A DNA stretch of 33,355 bases, from assembly GCA_039821555.1 (NCBI GenBank), contig JBCBNX010000030.1, positions 550 to 33,904 on the forward strand, in the 5' to 3' direction. Below are positions 1 to 8,171 of the stretch, piece after piece. Below the pieces are notes generated by a model. It did no database searches, was not told where the DNA came from, and saw only the letters and a list, made by a program, of their open reading frames with translations. The stretch comes from Bacteroidota bacterium (GTDB taxonomy: Bacteria > Bacteroidota > Rhodothermia > Rhodothermales > Rubricoccaceae). Positions within the stretch are counted from its first letter, which is position 1, and the number at the start of each line of letters is the position of its first letter. The translations under genes were made by a program, and so were the position numbers.

Positions 1-85
1 TCGAAGGTCGAAGGTCGAAGGTCGAAGGTCGAAGGTCGAAGGTCGAAGGTCGAAGGTCGAAGGTCGAAGGTCGAAGGTCGAAGGT
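1..85. repeat. 7-bp tandem repeat, at least 12 copies
   Basis: The heptamer TCGAAGG is repeated perfectly twelve times (1-84). The array runs off the left edge of the window, so its true length is unknown. It lies in the intergenic space left of the debranching-enzyme gene. The unit is too short and lacks spacers for CRISPR. Such arrays usually vary in copy number by slippage. Confidence 0.97.
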
Positions 86-146
86 GCCCCGCTTTACCAC
101 CAGGGCGGGCTGGGGCTTCGCGGCACGCGCACGCCCTTATTCGCTA

Positions 147-306
147 GAGGCTATTGCAGAAGTCGGTTCGAAGGGCGAGGCTGAGCGAGCAACGCTCCCG
201 CAAGGCGCGTGAAGCAGCCGATGCATGAGCATCGGCGATGCAGCGCAACGCCGCGAGAGCGATTGCACAGCCAGCCGCAGCTCGAAAGGAGTTTTGCAAT
301 AGCCTC
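147..306. mobile_element. MITE-like element with perfect terminal inverted repeats
   Basis: CTAGAGGCTATTGCA at 144-158 is matched by its exact reverse complement at 295-309. If the TA inside each outer CTAG is the target duplication, as in the IS427 group of the IS5 family, the element proper is GAGGCTATTGCA...TGCAATAGCCTC, 160 bp. The inside has smaller inverted segments (a TTCGAA-type stretch next to each end) but no room for a transposase. A 64-codon open frame crosses it but resembles no protein, and I regard it as chance. The family assignment is inferred from the ends only. Confidence 0.75.
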
Positions 307-327
307 TAGTCACTGGTCGCTCCTCGC

Positions 328-3300
328 TCATCTTGTGACGGTGGCTGTGATGAGGTCGTAGATGTTGGGGCCATCGGCGCGGGGCTTGCCGCCGCCTTGG
401 CTGGCGGTGGCGGTGCGGCCGACCGGGGCGAAGCGGCCCACGCCATCGCCGGGGGCATAGGCGCCGAGGAGGAGCGTCACCTCATCGCCGCGCTGCGGGC
501 GCGGGAGGATGTAGTGCGGCAGCGCAAACGTCAGCCGCGTCGCGCCGGGCTCGATGAGCGCCCCACCGCCTTCGAGACGTCCGAGCACGCGGCCACGTCC
601 TGTCTCCACGCGGACGCCGTCGCCCACGTAGACAATGTGGTCGTAGCCCGCGCCGCCGGGCAGGCGCAGGTCTGCCCCACGCCCGATGTCGCGCGCGTCG
701 CCGTCGTCCCGGTCGATGGCGAGCGCCACGAAGAACGGCACCGCGCGGTCGTCGGGCATCGGACGCGCGAGGTCGATGCGGAAGTAGGTCGTCGAGTCGT
801 CGGCGGTGAGTTCGAGGAACCGGGCGTCGAGGACGCCGTCGGGGAGGCCGGTCGGGTAGGTGAACGAGGTGGTGGCGCCCCAGTCGTCGCCCTCGGGATC
901 GGTACGTGAGAGGATGGAGCGGGCGACCGGCAGCGGGCGCCTGACCTGCGCCATCGAGAGGCTGCTGCGGCGCTCGACGCGGCGCATGACCTCGTACTGG
1001 TCGCGGACGCGCGGCACGACGAACGCGAAGTCGTCCCAGAGGCCCGGCGCGGGCAGATCGTACGTCGCCACCACCTCGATGGCGCCTCCGTTTACGGCCG
1101 CGCTCGTCGGCGTCACTTCGATGCTCAGCGAGTCGCGCGGGACGGCCAGCGTGTCGCCTTGCATCGTGACCAGCGGGACTGCGATCTCGCGCCCAAACGC
1201 GCGCACGCGGAGTTCGGCGTTGGCAGCGAGGCGGCCCTCCGGCACGATGCCAAGCGACAGCGCCGACTCGGTCTGCGTCAGTGTCGCCTGGACGAAGCCA
1301 TCGCCGAGGCGGAGCCGTGCGGCCGTCGTGCCCCACGGCGCAGGCATGCGCGGTTCGAGGACAAGCCGGTTGGCCGCCGCGTAGCGCGCGCCGAGGTAGT
1401 CTTGCCAGGCGTTGCCCACGAAGCCAGCGAGCGCGTGCAGGTCTACCGGTGAGCCGCCCATCCGGGGTCGGTTCTCGCCCGGGTGCGGGTGCGCATCGAC
1501 GACCGCCGGAAGCCCGCCCACAGCTCCCTGGTCGAGCAGCAGCGCGGCCTGTGCCTGCGTCAGCGTCAGCGCCGCCGCGGTGCCCCCCTGCTTCACCATC
1601 AGACGCACGAGCGGTGCCGCAAGCGCGGTCCACGCGGGCCCCCGAAAAGCGGCGCGGGGCGGCTCGAAGAACTCCGGTGCGCGCAGGTACGGGTAGAAGG
1701 TCGTCGAGTCGGTCTGCGCCTGCGTGCCGACGCCGTGTTCGTAGGCGAGCGCTTCCGCTAGGCGGCGTGTGGCCTGCCGTTCGAGTTCAGGGTCGAGGTC
1801 GAGGTCGGCGAGCGCGATGAGCGCGTTGGGACGGAGCGTCTCGTCGGGCCGTCCCCCTCGGTCGAGGCGGTCGAGTGGCGCCGTGCGGTCGGAGAAGTAC
1901 GTCTGGACGAGGCGCTGTTCGAGGGCATCAGCGCGGGCTTCGAACTCCCCGGCGCGCTGGGTGACGCGCATGATCCGGGCGAAGCGGCCCATCGCGCGGA
2001 GGTGCCGGACGAGCGCGCCCTGCGTCTCGACGGGCGTCCCGGTGCGGTCGAGTTCGCTCATCCACGTCTCCCCCGCTCCAGCGCGGAGGAAGCCGAGGCT
2101 GTCCACCAGCGCGTTGCGCCGCGTGTTTTCGCCGTAGAGGCCGCGCGTGGCGAAGACGGTCTTGAACCAGTAGTCGGGCTCGCCGAAGATGAGCGCGGGG
2201 TCGCCAGCGGCGCGGACGTAGTCGCCGACGGCCGCGCCGAAGACGGGCGTGGCGTCGGTGGTGGCAAACTCGGGTCGGCCATTGACGATGGCGTTCGGGG
2301 CGCGACCAAGCGTTTCGAGGTTTTCGTCGAAGACCTGCGCGCGGCCGAACGCGGTGAGCACCGCGCGCGCGGTCTTGAAGTCGCCCGTGGCGAGGAAGAG
2401 TGGGGCGAGCGTGCGCAGGGTACTGCGGCCGGGGAAGCGGAGCGAGCCGGGCAGTCCCTCGGCGACGGTCGTCCGCACCGAGTCGCGGACGACGAGGGCG
2501 TCGGCCATGAGATGCGCCCAGGCGAGGGCCCGGCGCTGGCGGTCGTCGCTCGGACGCACGTAGGTGCGGTCGAGGAGCGAGGCCATGCGCTCGGCGCGGC
2601 GGGCTCTGTGCGTCTCAGCCTCGCGGAGGGCGGCCGCAGCACGGGCCGCGGCCTCCTCGGGCGTGTCCCCGACGGCCATCGCCACGCGCCCCGGCGTCTC
2701 GAACGTCACTGTGCCGACGGTTACTCCGCGCGCACGTCCCGCGTCGGGCTCGACCTCGGCGACGCGGGTGCTCACCGTGCCGTCCGTGGCCCGCACCGCC
2801 AGCCATACCGGACGTCGACCTCGGCGGTTCAGGTAGTTGCCTCGCGCCACCGCGAGCGCGCCACTCTCATCCAGAACGTTGTAGCCGTTCGGGCCGCGGT
2901 CGCTGACGACCGGCCTCAGCGTGAGAGCGCCCACGGAATCCGCTACCTCCACGAGCAGCGCACCTGGCGCATCGGCGGTCGCGTCGAGCAGCGTGAGGCG
3001 CTCAGTAAGGGTGAGGGGCCGTTCCCGCGAGAAGACGCGCGCGAGCCTCGACAGGACGTCGTCGGGCAACGCCGCCTCGTACGTGCGCACCGCAAAGTCG
3101 GGCCGCGCCGCGCTGCCGACACGCCGGTCGGGGCCCAGCGCAATGGTATCCGCCTCCCACCGCCAGCCGTCGAGAACGCGGAACCCGCCGACGCTCCAGC
3201 CCATGGCGTCGTCTGTCTGCGGGCCGTTGAGGGCGTCGTAGAAGAAGCCGCCGCGCGTGTCGCTCTGGACCGTGCTGCGGATGGCGAGCGAGTCGACGGA

Positions 3301-3471
3301 GAAATCGTCGAGCGCAGGTACCGGCACGGCGAGGTCAGCGAGGAGCGCGGGGCCAGCGCTCACCAGCGCGTCGGCGGGCAAGTCGGTCTCCCGGCAGCCG
3401 GTGAGGGCGAGCAGGAGCATGCAGAGTGCCAGCACGATTCCCCCCGCTTGGCGCGCCTGGACGGCGGCCAA
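328..3471 (-). CDS. Lipoprotein amylo-alpha-1,6-glucosidase/glucodextranase-like glycoside hydrolase
   Basis: Probably trims alpha-glucan branches or oligosaccharide ends. From the chosen TTG (3471) the product is 1047 aa with a lipoprotein signal: R7, a hydrophobic run, then L-T-G-C with Cys26, so it should be lipid-anchored in the envelope. Residues about 330-680 look like the (alpha/alpha)6 barrel of glycogen-debranching enzymes: GLPGSLRFPGR at 339-349, a TTDATPVF motif near 404, and WMSELD...TPVE near 473. The last ~175 residues resemble the C-terminal module of glucodextranase. The start is uncertain. GTG 3435 and ATG 3420 give signal peptides without positive charge, while the longer open frame to 3669 runs through a palindromic repeat. 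It is the last gene of the starch locus. The exact linkage cut cannot be told from sequence. Confidence 0.8.
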   Translation of the reverse strand: MAAVQARQAGGIVLALCMLLLALTGCRETDLPADALVSAGPALLADLAVPVPALDDFSVDSLAIRSTVQSDTRGGFFYDALNGPQTDDAMGWSVGGFRVLDGWRWEADTIALGPDRRVGSAARPDFAVRTYEAALPDDVLSRLARVFSRERPLTLTERLTLLDATADAPGALLVEVADSVGALTLRPVVSDRGPNGYNVLDESGALAVARGNYLNRRGRRPVWLAVRATDGTVSTRVAEVEPDAGRARGVTVGTVTFETPGRVAMAVGDTPEEAAARAAAALREAETHRARRAERMASLLDRTYVRPSDDRQRRALAWAHLMADALVVRDSVRTTVAEGLPGSLRFPGRSTLRTLAPLFLATGDFKTARAVLTAFGRAQVFDENLETLGRAPNAIVNGRPEFATTDATPVFGAAVGDYVRAAGDPALIFGEPDYWFKTVFATRGLYGENTRRNALVDSLGFLRAGAGETWMSELDRTGTPVETQGALVRHLRAMGRFARIMRVTQRAGEFEARADALEQRLVQTYFSDRTAPLDRLDRGGRPDETLRPNALIALADLDLDPELERQATRRLAEALAYEHGVGTQAQTDSTTFYPYLRAPEFFEPPRAAFRGPAWTALAAPLVRLMVKQGGTAAALTLTQAQAALLLDQGAVGGLPAVVDAHPHPGENRPRMGGSPVDLHALAGFVGNAWQDYLGARYAAANRLVLEPRMPAPWGTTAARLRLGDGFVQATLTQTESALSLGIVPEGRLAANAELRVRAFGREIAVPLVTMQGDTLAVPRDSLSIEVTPTSAAVNGGAIEVVATYDLPAPGLWDDFAFVVPRVRDQYEVMRRVERRSSLSMAQVRRPLPVARSILSRTDPEGDDWGATTSFTYPTGLPDGVLDARFLELTADDSTTYFRIDLARPMPDDRAVPFFVALAIDRDDGDARDIGRGADLRLPGGAGYDHIVYVGDGVRVETGRGRVLGRLEGGGALIEPGATRLTFALPHYILPRPQRGDEVTLLLGAYAPGDGVGRFAPVGRTATASQGGGKPRADGPNIYDLITATVTR

Positions 3472-3549
3472 GCTGTCCCCCTCACCTTTGAGGGGGACAG
3501 TTCGAAAAGCGGAGCGTCGCCAGGCGCAGAGACGATGAGAACGGGGGGA
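3439..3549. repeat. Nested palindromic element with a perfect 12-bp hairpin
   Basis: The inner arms CTGTCCCCCTCA (3473-3484) and TGAGGGGGACAG (3489-3500) pair perfectly around a 4-nt loop. Further arms pair outside: CGCCTGG 3454-3460 with CCAGGCG 3520-3526, and TCCCCCCG 3439-3446 with CGGGGGGA 3542-3549. A second copy of the same design lies at 8071-8170. It sits between the permease and the debranching gene and overlaps the putative start of the latter. Confidence 0.8.
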
Positions 3550-3687
3550 GCCGTCGCGCAACAAGAACGCAAGCACGAGGTGCCCCCGCATTCGCGAGGG
3601 CAAGACTCTTCGGCTCTCTACGTTCGCTCGGGGTGACAAGGGGGTGGAGCTACCGCCAACGAGTGACAAAGGACGAAGGACCGATCC
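3550..3687. other. Gene-free spacer with REP-like sequence
   Basis: No gene is seen here. On the minus strand it carries a GTCACCCCGAGCGAACG-type stretch resembling dispersed REP-like sequences common in Bacteroidota intergenic regions, and a small hairpin at 3583-3600 (CCCCCGC/GCGAGGG with one wobble). It separates the permease stop codon from the debranching gene and may contain transcript-processing or termination signals. I see no T-tract terminator. Confidence 0.5.
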
Positions 3688-4707
3688 TTAGTAGACCGAC
3701 TCCGTCGCGTTCGTGCGGTTGAGGAAGACCTGCGTGAACGTAAACAGAATGGCGAAGATGACCATAGAGAGGGCGGCCGCCCAGCCGAAGCGGTACATGT
3801 AGAACGCCGCCTCGTAGACGTACGACACCAGGATGTGCGTCTGGTCGTTCGGCTCGCCGCCATTGGACACAAGCCAGACGACGTTCACGTTGTTGAACGT
3901 CCACACGATGCCGAGCGTGATCGCGGGTACCATGACCGGCCTCAGGAGCGGCGCGGTGATGTTCCAGAACTTGTCCCACGCCGAGGCCCCGTCCACGTCG
4001 GCCGCCTCGTAGAGCGCCGCCGGGATCGACTGCAACCCGCCGAGCGCAATCACCATCATAAACGGGAAGCCGAGCCACACGTTGGTCAGGATCACCGCGA
4101 GGAACGCCTCCGTCGGGCTCGTCAGCCACTCGACGGCCGGGAGGCTCATGTACTTCGTGATGATGAGGTTGATCGCGCCGTACTCGTAGTTGAACATGCC
4201 GCGCCACGTCAGCGCGGTGATGTACTGCGGGACCGCCCACGGCAAGATGAGCAGGATGCGCCACGCGCTCTTGCCGCGGATAAACTTCTCGTGCAGGATC
4301 ACTGCCAGGAAGACGCCCAGCGCGACGTGAAAGAACACGCCCGAGAACGTCCAGATGGTCGTCTTGACGAGGATGCTCCACACGCGGCCGTCGGCGAGCA
4401 CGGAGGCGTATTGACCCAGCCCGATGAACTCCCAATCACGCAGGTGATAGATGTTCATGTTCGAGAACGAGATCGCCACGTTGTAGAAGAACGGGTAGGC
4501 GACCACGGCCAAGACGATCAGCGCTGTCGGGCCGAGCAGGAAGGCGAGGAACCACTTGAAGCGCGCCTCCTCGCTCATGCGAGGCGGCTTCGCGGTTCGC
4601 GCCAGCCGCGCCCCGTCCGACTCGCTCGCGGCGAGCGCGGCGATGGCGGCGTCGCGCGCCTCTTCCTCCTGCGTCAGAGCGAGTGCTTCCGGTGGGGCTT
4701 CGGTCAT
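3688..4707 (-). CDS. MalF-type carbohydrate ABC transporter permease
   Basis: Inner-membrane half of a sugar importer. From ATG 4707 it is 339 aa: an Ala/Glu-rich cytosolic N-terminus of about 50 residues followed by about six membrane segments (first WFLAFLLGPTALIVLAVVAY). A clear EAA loop, EAADVDGASAWDKF (E234, G240 by this start), docks the ATPase. The family is binding-protein-dependent transport inner membrane component, closest in pattern to MalF-like maltose permeases. An in-frame GTG at 4770, 7 nt after the upstream stop, would add 21 residues. Neither start has a convincing Shine-Dalgarno. The gene directly follows the binding-protein gene. The expected partner permease (MalG) and the ATPase (MalK) do not follow, so they must be encoded elsewhere. 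Confidence 0.9.
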   Translation of the reverse strand: MTEAPPEALALTQEEEARDAAIAALAASESDGARLARTAKPPRMSEEARFKWFLAFLLGPTALIVLAVVAYPFFYNVAISFSNMNIYHLRDWEFIGLGQYASVLADGRVWSILVKTTIWTFSGVFFHVALGVFLAVILHEKFIRGKSAWRILLILPWAVPQYITALTWRGMFNYEYGAINLIITKYMSLPAVEWLTSPTEAFLAVILTNVWLGFPFMMVIALGGLQSIPAALYEAADVDGASAWDKFWNITAPLLRPVMVPAITLGIVWTFNNVNVVWLVSNGGEPNDQTHILVSYVYEAAFYMYRFGWAAALSMVIFAILFTFTQVFLNRTNATESVY

Positions 4708-4776
4708 GGGAGCGAGGGGCTCGGCTATCGGCTCCCCGCCGTCGGCCCGCCCGCCGACTGCCGAGAGCACGCAGCC

Positions 4777-6012
4777 CTATGAATCAAACGTGTCGGCGAT
4801 CAGCTCTTCAGCTTGCTTCTGCATCAGGCGCGCGCCTTCCTCGGCGGAGACGTTGCCGTTCATCACGAGCTGGTACGGCCCGCGCATGCCGTCCCAGATC
4901 TGCCGGAGCTGGGGCTCGGTTGGCATCGACTTGGAGACCTCAGCCTGGCTGAGCGACTGCTGCACGAACTCGTTGCTCTGCATCAGCACCGTGTCGCGGC
5001 GGACGGTCTTGAGCGTGGGGATGGCGAAGAGATCGCGCACCATCTGGCGCTGCACCTCCTCGCTCGTGAGGTAGTCGAGCACGTCGAGCACGTCGGGCAG
5101 CTTCTCGTCGGTGACGGCGGCGTTGACCGAGTAGCCGCGCGCCGAGACGATAGGTGCGGGCCAGATGCCCGTCTCGGTGTTGTACGGGATGCGCGCCATG
5201 CCGAAGTCGACGCCCGCCTCGGCGTAGCCGCCCCACGACCACGGGCCGTTGATGACGGCGGCGGCGCGGCCCTCCTTGAAGAGCGTCTCGGCGATGTTGT
5301 AGTCGCTCTCGCGCGGGATCACCTGGTGCTCGTCGCGCAGGTCGAGGACGAACTGGATGGCGTTGACCATCTCTGGCGTATCGAGCGTGGGGCGTCCGTT
5401 CTCGTCGAGCATCCAGCCGCCGAAGCCGGAGAGGAACGGGACGAGGAAGAACGGCTCGGTGTAGTTCCACGTGAGCGCGTACTGCTCCGGCCGGCCGTCG
5501 CCGTCGGCGTCCACGGTCAACTCGGGGGCCATCGCCACGAGTTCGTCCAGCGTGGCGGGCGGCTCGGGCATGAGCGTCTTGTTGTAGACAAACGTGAGGT
5601 GCGAGCCCAGTTGGTCGGCGACGAGGAGCAGACTATCGCCCCAGAAGAGCAGGCCGTCCTCCTCAAAGCGCTCAATGAACGCCGGATCGACGCGGTCCTG
5701 GAGCGCCATTGCGGTCTCAGTGAGCGCGTAGAGGCCCACGTTGTCCGCCGGGCCGTAGATCATATCCGGCCCCTTCCCGCCGATGGCCCCGAAGACGTAG
5801 TGGTTGCGCAGTTCCTCGGTGTCTTTGTAGAGCACCTCCACGTTCACCTCCGGATTCGCCGCACTGTAGCGTTCGGCTGCCTCTTCCAGCACGACCCGCT
5901 CCTCGGCGTCCTTAAGGTGCCAGATGCGAACGGTCGTGACGCCCTCTTCCGCTCCGCTCTCGCAGGCGGGGAGCAGGAGGAGAAGGGCGAGCAGAGGGAG
6001 GAGAAGGCGCAT
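4777..6012 (-). CDS. Maltose/maltodextrin-binding lipoprotein (MalE-like)
   Basis: Extracellular solute-binding protein, family 1, which captures maltodextrins in the periplasm and passes them to the permease. It has 411 aa and begins MRLLLPLLALLLLLPAC. The L-P-A-C lipobox with Cys17 predicts inner-membrane lipid anchoring, as expected for a tethered binding protein. Recognisable stretches are KGPDMIYGPADNVG near 90-100, AAVINGPWSW near 250 and a WDGMRGPYQLVMNG tail. All are typical of MalE-like proteins, where aromatic residues stack on sugars. It sits 7-69 nt upstream of the permease (depending on that start) and downstream of a secreted GH13 enzyme, which supports an alpha-glucan ligand. 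The exact ligand is inferred from context. Confidence 0.9.
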   Translation of the reverse strand: MRLLLPLLALLLLLPACESGAEEGVTTVRIWHLKDAEERVVLEEAAERYSAANPEVNVEVLYKDTEELRNHYVFGAIGGKGPDMIYGPADNVGLYALTETAMALQDRVDPAFIERFEEDGLLFWGDSLLLVADQLGSHLTFVYNKTLMPEPPATLDELVAMAPELTVDADGDGRPEQYALTWNYTEPFFLVPFLSGFGGWMLDENGRPTLDTPEMVNAIQFVLDLRDEHQVIPRESDYNIAETLFKEGRAAAVINGPWSWGGYAEAGVDFGMARIPYNTETGIWPAPIVSARGYSVNAAVTDEKLPDVLDVLDYLTSEEVQRQMVRDLFAIPTLKTVRRDTVLMQSNEFVQQSLSQAEVSKSMPTEPQLRQIWDGMRGPYQLVMNGNVSAEEGARLMQKQAEELIADTFDS

Positions 6013-6036
6013 GAGAAGCTCAGGTCTCCCCTACTC

Positions 6037-6102
6037 GTCATGCTGAACTCGTTTCAGCATCTCAGCGACATGAGGGAGATCCTGAATCAAGTTCAGGATG
6101 AC
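6037..6102. repeat. Paired REP-like inverted repeat with self-complementary halves
   Basis: Two 27-nt halves (6037-6063 and 6076-6102) are inverted copies of one another with four differences. Each half is itself a small hairpin: GCTGAA/TTCAGC in the left, TCCTGAA/TTCAGGA in the right. The differences in the stems are compensatory (a G:C pair in one, C:G in the other). It occupies the 120-bp gap between the GH13 gene and the binding-protein gene. It resembles dispersed GTCATNCTGAACT-type repeats of Bacteroidota. Confidence 0.85.
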
Positions 6103-6132
6103 AACTAACAAAGATCGAAATCGCCGATGCCC

Positions 6133-8034
6133 CTATCGATAGTCCTCATCTTGGAGGCGCCGGTAGACCACCGCCGTCCGGGCGGGCACGTCGAGCGCGA
6201 ACGCAGGCGGACGCCCCGACTCGTCGAGGGTGATCGTCAGCGAGGGAATCACGGCGAGGTCGCCGCGTGAGGCGAAGATCGGCACGAGCGGGTGGATTTC
6301 CGCGTCGCCGAGGCCCGGCAGGGCGATTTTCTGGCGCGTGTCGCTGCGGTTGAAGGCGATCACGAGTTCCTCCGTGTCCTCTTCGCCATCGACGGCGGTC
6401 GTGTGCAGCCGCTGGAACGCAAGCGTGTTGGTCGTGCTGTCGGCGTGGAGCACCGAGAAGCCGCCGTGCTGGAGTGCGTCGTGCCGGTGCCGCAGCGCGA
6501 TGGCGCTCTGGTAGAACGCAAACAATTCCACATCGAAGGCGATGGGGTCGCACGTGCGTTCGAGGCCACGCGGGTCCGTGCATTCATCGGCGAAGGTGAG
6601 GTCGGGCCAGACCATCGGCTTGCGGTCGTCCGGGTCGTCCGCGCCCCACATGCCCGCCTCGGTGCCGTAGTAGAACATCGGCGCGCCGACGTAGGCGACC
6701 TGCATCACAGCGATCATGCGCTGGATATCGCGTTCGGCTTCGCTGGGTGCCCGGACGGCGTAGTCCTCGCGGTGGCGCGGGCTCGGCTGCTGGTCGAAGT
6801 CGATGGGCAGGTGCCCGTTGACGATGCCCGACGCCACGCGCTCGGTGTCGTGGCTGTCGATGAGGTTCTGCATCGCATAGGCTCGCTCGGTCGAATAGGG
6901 CAGGCGGCGCTCGACGAGTTGTGCCGCGAACGTCTGCGCCCCGATGCGGCCGTCGATCAGCCAGTCCTCGACGGGCATCGCGAAGGCGTGGTAGTTCATC
7001 GCCGCCGAGAAGCCGCTCGCGCGCAGGAAGTCCACGGCGTCATGCCACGTCTCGGCCACGGTGTAGGCTTCGGGGTTGAGTTCGAACACCAGATCGTTCC
7101 ACTCGGCCCAGAAGCCCGTCGGCACCTCGTCGGCCACGTCGAGCCGCCAGCCGTCGATGCCGTCCGACGGGTCGCCGTCCCCGTTGGGGTCCATCCAGCG
7201 CCGGGTGATGTCGAAGACATACTGCCGCGGTCCAGCACTGAGCGTCACGGGGTCGCCGTCGGCGTCGAGCGAGTCGCGGAGCACGGGGAGCGCGTCGTAG
7301 CCCCACCAGCCGTTGTAGTCGTACTCGTTCTCGGACGTGTCAGGGTCGTCGAACGCGTTCACCTCGTACCAGTCTGCGAACGCCGACGCCTGCTGCTTCT
7401 CGACGAGGTCCTTGAAGCCGAAGAAGCGCGTGCCCGTGTGGTTGAAGACGCCGTCGATCACGACGCGGATGTCGCGGGCGTGCGCCTCGGTGAGCATCTG
7501 CAGAAAGAGGGAGTCGGCGGACGTCCAGGTCCACGTCGCCGGGTCGGCGGTCTCCCCTGCCATCAGCGCGAGGTCGCCCTCGGGATCGGGGCCGAAGTAC
7601 GGGTCGATGTGGTGGAAGCTCGCGCCGTCGTACTTGTGCATGCTCGGCGCGTGGAACACCGGGTTGAAGTAGAGCGCGTTGACGCCGAGCGAGTCGAGGT
7701 AGCCGAGTTGGTCGATGACGCCCTGGAGGTCGCCGCCGTAGCGCCGCATGAAGACCGGCGGGTCGTAGAACGTCGAGATGGCCGCCTCCCAGTCGGCCTG
7801 GGCGTACCAGTCGCCCGTCCACGGCGTGATGGCCCAGGCGTCCTCCGTGGTCATGTCCTGCCCGAAGTCGAGCGACGCGACCGTGGGGTCGTTGGTCGGG
7901 TCGCCGTTGCGGAAGCGCTCAGGGAAGATCTGGTACCAGACTGCGTCGGCGGCCCAACTCGGGACGGGTTGAGCCTGGAGACGGGGCCCGAGGAACGTAC
8001 CGAGCAGAAGCGCGAAGGAGGCGAAGCGAAACAC
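6133..8034 (-). CDS. Exported GH13 alpha-amylase (cyclomaltodextrinase/neopullulanase-like)
   Basis: Hydrolyses alpha-1,4 (possibly alpha-1,6) glucosidic bonds. It has 633 aa with a signal peptide ending around LQAQ (residue 22) and no lipobox or T9SS tail, so it is likely periplasmic. All four GH13 signatures are present: DGVFNH 194-199, GWRLDVADE 295-303 with nucleophile D299, the acid E328 in VAETW, and LIDSHDTER with H395/D396. An AVWYQIFPERFRNGD opening is typical of the neopullulanase-type subgroup, but the N-terminal CBM34 domain of many such enzymes is missing. The C-terminal beta domain occupies about 540-633. It lies between the T9SS-tagged amylase and the maltodextrin-binding protein, which fits trimming of oligosaccharides before ABC import. 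Exact specificity is not readable from sequence. Confidence 0.93.
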   Translation of the reverse strand: MFRFASFALLLGTFLGPRLQAQPVPSWAADAVWYQIFPERFRNGDPTNDPTVASLDFGQDMTTEDAWAITPWTGDWYAQADWEAAISTFYDPPVFMRRYGGDLQGVIDQLGYLDSLGVNALYFNPVFHAPSMHKYDGASFHHIDPYFGPDPEGDLALMAGETADPATWTWTSADSLFLQMLTEAHARDIRVVIDGVFNHTGTRFFGFKDLVEKQQASAFADWYEVNAFDDPDTSENEYDYNGWWGYDALPVLRDSLDADGDPVTLSAGPRQYVFDITRRWMDPNGDGDPSDGIDGWRLDVADEVPTGFWAEWNDLVFELNPEAYTVAETWHDAVDFLRASGFSAAMNYHAFAMPVEDWLIDGRIGAQTFAAQLVERRLPYSTERAYAMQNLIDSHDTERVASGIVNGHLPIDFDQQPSPRHREDYAVRAPSEAERDIQRMIAVMQVAYVGAPMFYYGTEAGMWGADDPDDRKPMVWPDLTFADECTDPRGLERTCDPIAFDVELFAFYQSAIALRHRHDALQHGGFSVLHADSTTNTLAFQRLHTTAVDGEEDTEELVIAFNRSDTRQKIALPGLGDAEIHPLVPIFASRGDLAVIPSLTITLDESGRPPAFALDVPARTAVVYRRLQDEDYR

Positions 8035-8070
8035 AGAGACTCTGAGCGTGTGAATGAGCGAAGCGCTGCG

Positions 8071-8170
8071 TCGACACCCCCTGTTCTCGCTACACTCGAA
8101 CTGTCCCCCTCACGCGTGAGTGGGACAGCTTCCCGACCCTTTACGGGGAGAGAAGCGGGGGGTGCGTCGA
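8071..8170. repeat. Nested palindromic element, second copy
   Basis: The inner arms CTGTCCCCCTCA (8101-8112) and TGAGTGGGACAG (8117-8128) pair with one mismatch. The outer arms CACCCCC (8075-8081) and TTCTC (8084-8088) pair with GGGGGTG (8158-8164) and GAGAA (8150-8154), and TCGA flanks both sides. The same 34-nt core, with only the loop and one stem base changed, is found in opposite orientation at 3471-3504. It ends one base short of the stop codon of the upstream amylase gene. Confidence 0.8.
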
Positions 8171-8171
8171 G

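Noticed and set aside
1..85. CRISPR array
   Set aside because: The unit is 7 bp, contiguous, without spacers, and no cas genes are in the window.
137..331. 64-codon minus-strand open frame
   Set aside because: It lies across the MITE and its inverted ends, and has Arg/Ser-rich noise with no family resemblance.
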